Positions 60,760 to 64,000 of a DNA stretch of 64,000 nucleotides are shown in pieces. A model generated the notes under the pieces. It was not told the origin of the DNA, searched no databases, and worked only from the letters and a program-made list of their open reading frames with translations. The first letter of the stretch is position 1; each line of letters starts with the position of its first letter. A program made the position numbers and the translations under genes. Origin of the DNA: Alteribacter populi (lineage in GTDB: Bacteria; Bacillota; Bacilli; Bacillales; Salisediminibacteriaceae); NCBI RefSeq assembly GCF_002352765.1, contig NZ_KZ293963.1, positions 2,812,368-2,876,367 on the forward strand, written 5' to 3'.

Positions 60760-60795
60760 TAAAATGCTCCTCAAATCCCTTTTAGGAGCATTTTA
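60760..60795 (-). promoter_or_regulatory. Hairpin burying the agrC ribosome binding site
   Basis: In the minus-strand transcript UAAAAUGCUCCU (60795-60784) pairs perfectly with AGGAGCAUUUUA (60771-60760), 12-nt loop. The 3' arm is the agrC Shine-Dalgarno sequence, 9 nt before the TTG start. No T-run follows, so it is not an ordinary terminator. Confidence 0.75.
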
Positions 60796-60851
60796 CCATG
60801 GACATAAATTTTTTGAAAATAATTACGACTCTTTATGAGCTTTGACTCATT

Positions 60852-61013
60852 TTACTTTTCTTTTTCTTGTAGTTCTTCTGGGATCTCCGGCTCATATGTA
60901 AACATAAAACAACTCCGTTCTAACGCTGCTTCTCCACAGGATACTCCAATTACTGAAATCACCTTTGGTATTACCTTCCTTAGTTTTGAATATTCAGATA
61001 ATTTAATCATCAT
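60852..61013 (-). CDS. agrD: AgrD-type autoinducer precursor peptide
   Basis: A 53-residue peptide, too short for many gene finders. Layout: amphipathic N-terminal helix (LSEYSKLRKVIPKVISVIG), core with SCFMFT (residues 34-39), and acidic C-terminal recognition tail YEPEIPEELQEKEK. The core and tail closely resemble Listeria AgrD (ACFMFV then YEP). The predicted autoinducer is a thiolactone between Cys35 and Thr39, ring CFMFT, with an uncertain N-terminal tail. The ATG overlaps the agrB stop (ATGA), and GGAGGAAT lies just upstream, within agrB. A second ATG follows at once. Confidence 0.92.
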   Translation of the reverse strand: MMIKLSEYSKLRKVIPKVISVIGVSCGEAALERSCFMFTYEPEIPEELQEKEK

Positions 61014-61609
61014 TTATTCCTCCTTTTAAATATATCTTTGGGTACCGTTAAAATACTTGCTAAAATGGCACCCATTGTTAGAAGAGTTTTTACTGTTTCA
61101 TTTGGAATGACAAGTGTAATAATCATGATTACTAAACACATAACAATCGATTGGTTTCTTAACCTTAACCTTCTTTTTTTGTTTATAATCATGCATTTAT
61201 TCGTGTTACTTGGTGCAAAAAAGTATAACAACATACAATTGAAAAGGTAGATTATTAATATGTTTCCATTTGGAATAGTAACTAAAGTAGCAAGGTACGG
61301 AATTCCTACAAAAAACAAGATACTTAACAAAGTACACACAATACTAGATTGAGCATGCAATCCGTACGCAGTTCTTCTAATTAAATAGTAGGACAGGTGG
61401 AAAATAATTGTTGCAAACAAAAGGTTAAGTAAAAAGGAAATTGTGTACACTACGAATAGTTTTGAAAAATTAATAAACAACGTTTCCAGACCCAACTTTA
61501 GCTTCAGGTACTTAAGGCGATCATCTCCTAATTCTCCATTAATCCAAGTAGCAAGTCTGTCAGCAGCAACTTCAGTCATACTTACTTTCTTTACCCCCAC
61601 ATCCTTCAT
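61010..61609 (-). CDS. agrB: AgrB-type peptidase and exporter
   Basis: A 199-residue membrane protease. Catalytic His85 and Cys92 lie in YGLHAQSSIVC, matching the His-x6-Cys of AgrB. About four to six hydrophobic segments follow, and the N-terminal amphipathic part (ADRLATWINGELG) is typical. It cleaves the C-terminal tail of AgrD and forms the thiolactone. GAGGTG precedes the ATG at 61609. First gene of agrBDCA, unlike the neighbouring RiPP genes from which it is separated by 128 bp. Confidence 0.93.
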   Translation of the reverse strand: MKDVGVKKVSMTEVAADRLATWINGELGDDRLKYLKLKLGLETLFINFSKLFVVYTISFLLNLLFATIIFHLSYYLIRRTAYGLHAQSSIVCTLLSILFFVGIPYLATLVTIPNGNILIIYLFNCMLLYFFAPSNTNKCMIINKKRRLRLRNQSIVMCLVIMIITLVIPNETVKTLLTMGAILASILTVPKDIFKRRNK

Positions 61610-61682
61610 CCAATCACCTCAAACCAATCATACCTCATAACTCCTTCTTTTTTACATTTTTAATATAAAACATGAAATTATC

Positions 61683-61722
61683 CACGTAATTGATCATAGA
61701 TAATATTTCTTTATACGTAAAT
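61683..61722 (-). promoter_or_regulatory. Possible agr promoter region with direct repeats
   Basis: On the minus strand ATTTACGTATA and AATTACGTGGATA are repeated 31 bp apart, upstream of a TATATT -10 candidate (near 61662). LytTR regulators bind pairs of 9-bp direct repeats, usually about 21 bp apart, so the longer spacing makes this tentative. Confidence 0.35.
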
Positions 61723-61737
61723 GAAGGAAAATAATAC

Positions 61738-62613
61738 CTACTCGTCAGTATGATTCGCCCCGTATATGGCAGTATCTCTTGGATATAAGGTGACTAATTG
61801 ACTATATCCTTGTAAATTCAAGCGACTTAAAATTAACCTATGCCGGACTGGCAGACAACAATCCTTATTAAGTTTGTCATTAAGCTTGAATGTATAGATA
61901 AAAAGAATCCTTTCAATAAAGAAATGTATCAATTGTTCTTCTTGTGGTAGTATACCTGATGCTGAGTTTTCTTCACTCGACAGGTCTGGAATTTCAAATT
62001 TCGAAGTGAAAACAAGAGGACCGATGGATAGTTTCTCAGTGTCCGAATTTAAAAATAAAATGCCTCTTGTTTGATCTTGCCAAACCTCATCTCTCTTAAT
62101 TCCAAATGATTCAGTTATTATAAGATCATATGGAGGTTTTTCATGTAAGGATTTATCGTCATTTACGATAGTTGTATCAAAAACTGGGTTCTCTATTAAT
62201 GCGTGCTGTAAGTATGAGTAACGCCCGTTTAAAGCTAACACAAGTCTCATTTTCCTGTTGGCTTTTATAAACGTCTCAATATCATCTATATATTCTTGAT
62301 AATGGCTGTTTGATATAAAAGCTGAACGAAAAAAGTTTGTATATTCCCTTATGTATAGGAATAGACATTGTTGTTGTTTACTTTCACAAATAGTAAAACA
62401 GTCTTTATAATTTTGAATGATTTTTTGTGCTACTTGTTCTTCTTTATTTACAGATGCAAGAATAGGAGTACCAAAATACATTAAGCGTTTAAGTTTATTA
62501 AAATCAAAATCTTTAATTTTAAACGCTAATAGCCTTTCATTAGCGTGACTATCTTCTATAAAGAAAATATTTTTATACCTTTTAATTCTATACCGATGGT
62601 TCAAAAAGTACAT
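61738..62613 (-). CDS. Possible RiPP cyclodehydratase partner (E1-like/McbB-type), tentative
   Basis: A 291-residue protein. The N-terminal ~80 residues (FLNHRYRIKRYKNIFFIED...FDFNKLKRLMYFG) look like a winged-helix leader-peptide-binding domain; the middle has an alternating beta/alpha pattern (RLVLALNGRYSYLQHALIE, PPYDLIITESFG), and ILFLNSDTEKLSIGPLVFTSK sits where E1-like proteins of thiazole/oxazole clusters have a GP-containing strand. Zinc-binding CxxC pairs are absent. Evidence is fold-level and positional: it follows the SagB-type gene by 11 bp. AGGTGA precedes the ATG. Otherwise unknown. Confidence 0.45.
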   Translation of the reverse strand: MYFLNHRYRIKRYKNIFFIEDSHANERLLAFKIKDFDFNKLKRLMYFGTPILASVNKEEQVAQKIIQNYKDCFTICESKQQQCLFLYIREYTNFFRSAFISNSHYQEYIDDIETFIKANRKMRLVLALNGRYSYLQHALIENPVFDTTIVNDDKSLHEKPPYDLIITESFGIKRDEVWQDQTRGILFLNSDTEKLSIGPLVFTSKFEIPDLSSEENSASGILPQEEQLIHFFIERILFIYTFKLNDKLNKDCCLPVRHRLILSRLNLQGYSQLVTLYPRDTAIYGANHTDE

Positions 62614-62624
62614 TGTTTTCTCAC

Positions 62625-63356
62625 CTACCCTAAGAGAAATGCGTACAAGACAGTTTGTTGTTCTTCAATAAGATTGCTCAACTCCAGGTCATAAAAACCT
62701 CCAAGCGGAACCGCTTGAATACCTAAATAAGTAGCAACCAATTGGATGTTTTGACCAATGTGGCCAGCTTCTTGTTGTACTAACTTATAAGAGATATCTG
62801 TATACTTTTTTGAAATACATTGTAAATTAACACTCAGGACGATCGCAAACTGAGCTGTACTCGCTAAATAACCTTGAATAAATGCTTCTTTTACCTTTGA
62901 CCATGGAACTTTTTTTTTCATTAGTAATTGACTTGTGTCGGTATTTAATTCACTAATGTTACCATCAGACCATAATTCATTATTTACGTTGTCCTCATTA
63001 AATAAATAGTGGATATTTACATAATATTGTGCCCCGCCAGATGGATAAGTTCTTCTCTGCCTCTTTCCTCCTATAAATGATAATTGGGAGAATCGTGCTA
63101 TAAAATCCTTGTTAATCATCCGTTCATTAGGGAACTGGTCTACCCATGTTCTCCTATTAAACAAAACTTTCTCAAAGCTGTCATTCAGGTTTAATGGATA
63201 AGAGAGATCAGCGGATTTATAACCATAGTTTTCTTTGACCTTTCGGGTGCGGTGTTCGTATACCTGAGTTGATGTGTATTCATGAGCATTAATTGAGGAC
63301 ATATGGTAATCAATAAATTTTTTATCAATATTTAATGAATAATCCCAGCTCCACAT
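62625..63356 (-). CDS. SagB-type FMN oxidoreductase (RiPP azoline dehydrogenase-like)
   Basis: A 243-residue nitroreductase-fold protein. VLFNRRTWVDQF, RTYPSGGAQYYVNIHYLF (SagB-type motif), and QEAGHIGQNIQLVATYLGIQ plus VPLGGFYD are the conserved FMN-binding blocks of SagB/ThcOx-type dehydrogenases, which oxidise thiazolines and oxazolines to aromatic rings in RiPPs. GAGGGG lies 6 nt before the ATG, and the gene starts 3 bp after its upstream neighbour. Part of a RiPP-like operon. A general nitroreductase role is the alternative but the SagB motifs and neighbours favour peptide modification. Confidence 0.8.
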   Translation of the reverse strand: MWSWDYSLNIDKKFIDYHMSSINAHEYTSTQVYEHRTRKVKENYGYKSADLSYPLNLNDSFEKVLFNRRTWVDQFPNERMINKDFIARFSQLSFIGGKRQRRTYPSGGAQYYVNIHYLFNEDNVNNELWSDGNISELNTDTSQLLMKKKVPWSKVKEAFIQGYLASTAQFAIVLSVNLQCISKKYTDISYKLVQQEAGHIGQNIQLVATYLGIQAVPLGGFYDLELSNLIEEQQTVLYAFLLG

Positions 63357-63359
63357 ACA

Positions 63360-64000
63360 TTACCCCTCTTCTTTTTGATATGCATGGAGTTTTTTGCCCC
63401 TATGATAGTCACATAGTATTTTTGAAAAGATGTACTCACGATCAGGTGATACTCCTAACCTATTGTTTAACATATGAATGTGTGAGATTAATATAAAGTA
63501 CACGTCTTTCTTTTTATAAGCGGACTGATTTTGGACAATATTGGATATTTTCTCTTTCAACAATGTTAAATAAGGTTTGTATGGCTTAAGTGGTCCTTTT
63601 ACTTCCATACTTTTTGCTCTTTGATATAAAAAGGAAGCTAATTCTTTATGTTCAGGTTGATTATGAAAATTTTTCCAAATTAAGTTGTATTCATAAAAAA
63701 AGTCGCTCCTATTATCGATTAAGCCCATCTCTTCAGCTAGCTTCCCACACTCAAACATAAGGTCATACCCTATTGCATATCTCTTATTCCTCGGAATATT
63801 TCGGATTATATTACTGGCGAATTTTGAAGATATTACGAAGATTTCTTCTGAAATATTCATTACGCTCTCTCCACCGTAACGTTCAAACTCAGGAAAATAA
63901 TTAATAGATTGGATGCTAAAGTTAGGATAGGTAACCCCAGTTCCTTCTCCCTCCGTTTTTCTTACTCGCTCATCGTCCACTATAGATTTAAACACCCAAT
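63360..64000 (-). CDS. SpaB_C / thiopeptide-type bacteriocin biosynthesis protein (partial)
   Basis: The frame is open to the right window edge, so the N-terminus is missing; a GTG at 63995 is internal. INYFPEFERYGGESVMNISEEIF contains the ERYGG motif diagnostic of the SpaB C-terminal-like domain, and LISHIHMLNNRLGVSPDREYIFSKILCDYHR is the conserved C-terminal helix pair. In lantibiotic and thiopeptide pathways this domain catalyses glutamate elimination to form dehydroamino acids, or pyridine-ring formation. At least 213 residues are present. It heads a block with the SagB-type gene. Whether the gene is a stand-alone domain or part of a longer LanB cannot be told. Confidence 0.8.
   Translation of the reverse strand, partial: WVFKSIVDDERVRKTEGEGTGVTYPNFSIQSINYFPEFERYGGESVMNISEEIFVISSKFASNIIRNIPRNKRYAIGYDLMFECGKLAEEMGLIDNRSDFFYEYNLIWKNFHNQPEHKELASFLYQRAKSMEVKGPLKPYKPYLTLLKEKISNIVQNQSAYKKKDVYFILISHIHMLNNRLGVSPDREYIFSKILCDYHRGKKLHAYQKEEG

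Noticed and set aside
61010..61609. agr genes as part of the RiPP modification machinery
   Set aside because: AgrB/AgrD/AgrC/AgrA form a complete quorum-sensing set with its own precursor; a link to the RiPP block would be regulatory only.

Overview
The window is a stretch of chromosome from a low-GC Gram-positive bacterium of the Bacillaceae. Shine-Dalgarno sequences are strong (GGAGG-type), and GTG and TTG starts are frequent. Gene families are typically bacillar: CshA, a YidC2 pair, YwbE, a YclNOPQ-type iron importer, and an ilv-leu operon under a T-box. There are Fur, CcpA and MerR-type sites. A glutaminyl-tRNA synthetase, acidic lipoproteins and a probable selenoprotein separate it from Bacillus subtilis and would fit an alkaliphilic or halotolerant genus, but that placement is inference.

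Layout. 1-1.1 kb: end of an RND efflux pump and two decayed genes, one an ISL3 transposase. 1.3-10.7 kb, mostly minus strand: S9 peptidase, membrane-anchored DUF protein, CshA helicase, cold-shock protein, RidA, 5-oxoprolinase genes pxpBAC, MscL with a zinc ribbon. 10.9-20.4 kb: Rieske-FAD oxidoreductase, then moaA, fdhD and a molybdopterin oxidoreductase with an MpsC-like protein and an OFA transporter. 20.3-32.6 kb: MerR regulator with divergent target, lipoprotein, rRNA methyltransferase, Fur-controlled siderophore importer, a YidC2 gene preceded by a MifM-like arrest peptide gene, a DEAD-box helicase, a probable selenocysteine redoxin, YwbE and 3-methyladenine glycosylase. 33-51 kb: two near-identical branched-chain aminotransferase genes (one with CstA, one leading ilvBHC-leuABCD-ilvA), and between them a ParM/ParR-type segregation locus with an iteron array and glnS. 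51-58 kb: small proteins, DsbA-like protein, FhuF-like protein, ABC exporter, dicarboxylate/amino-acid symporter.

58.4-64 kb, minus strand: a complete agr-type quorum-sensing system (agrB, agrD, agrC, agrA), directly downstream of three genes that look like part of a ribosomal-peptide (RiPP) modification cluster: a SpaB_C-type protein cut by the window edge, a SagB-type oxidoreductase and a possible E1-like partner. The cluster continues beyond base 64000, so its precursor peptide and any YcaO enzyme are not visible.

The most notable signals are four. First, the MifM-like gene (29134-29472) has its stall motif placed so that a paused ribosome would open a hairpin hiding the yidC2 ribosome binding site. 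Second, an in-frame TGA at 31435-31437 sits at the redox cysteine of a redoxin, 18 nt before a SECIS-like hairpin. Third, the agr/RiPP block has a Listeria-like predicted autoinducer and an agrC ribosome binding site buried in a perfect 12-bp stem. Fourth, a GTNNAC iteron array with alternating 12/8-bp spacing lies upstream of parM.
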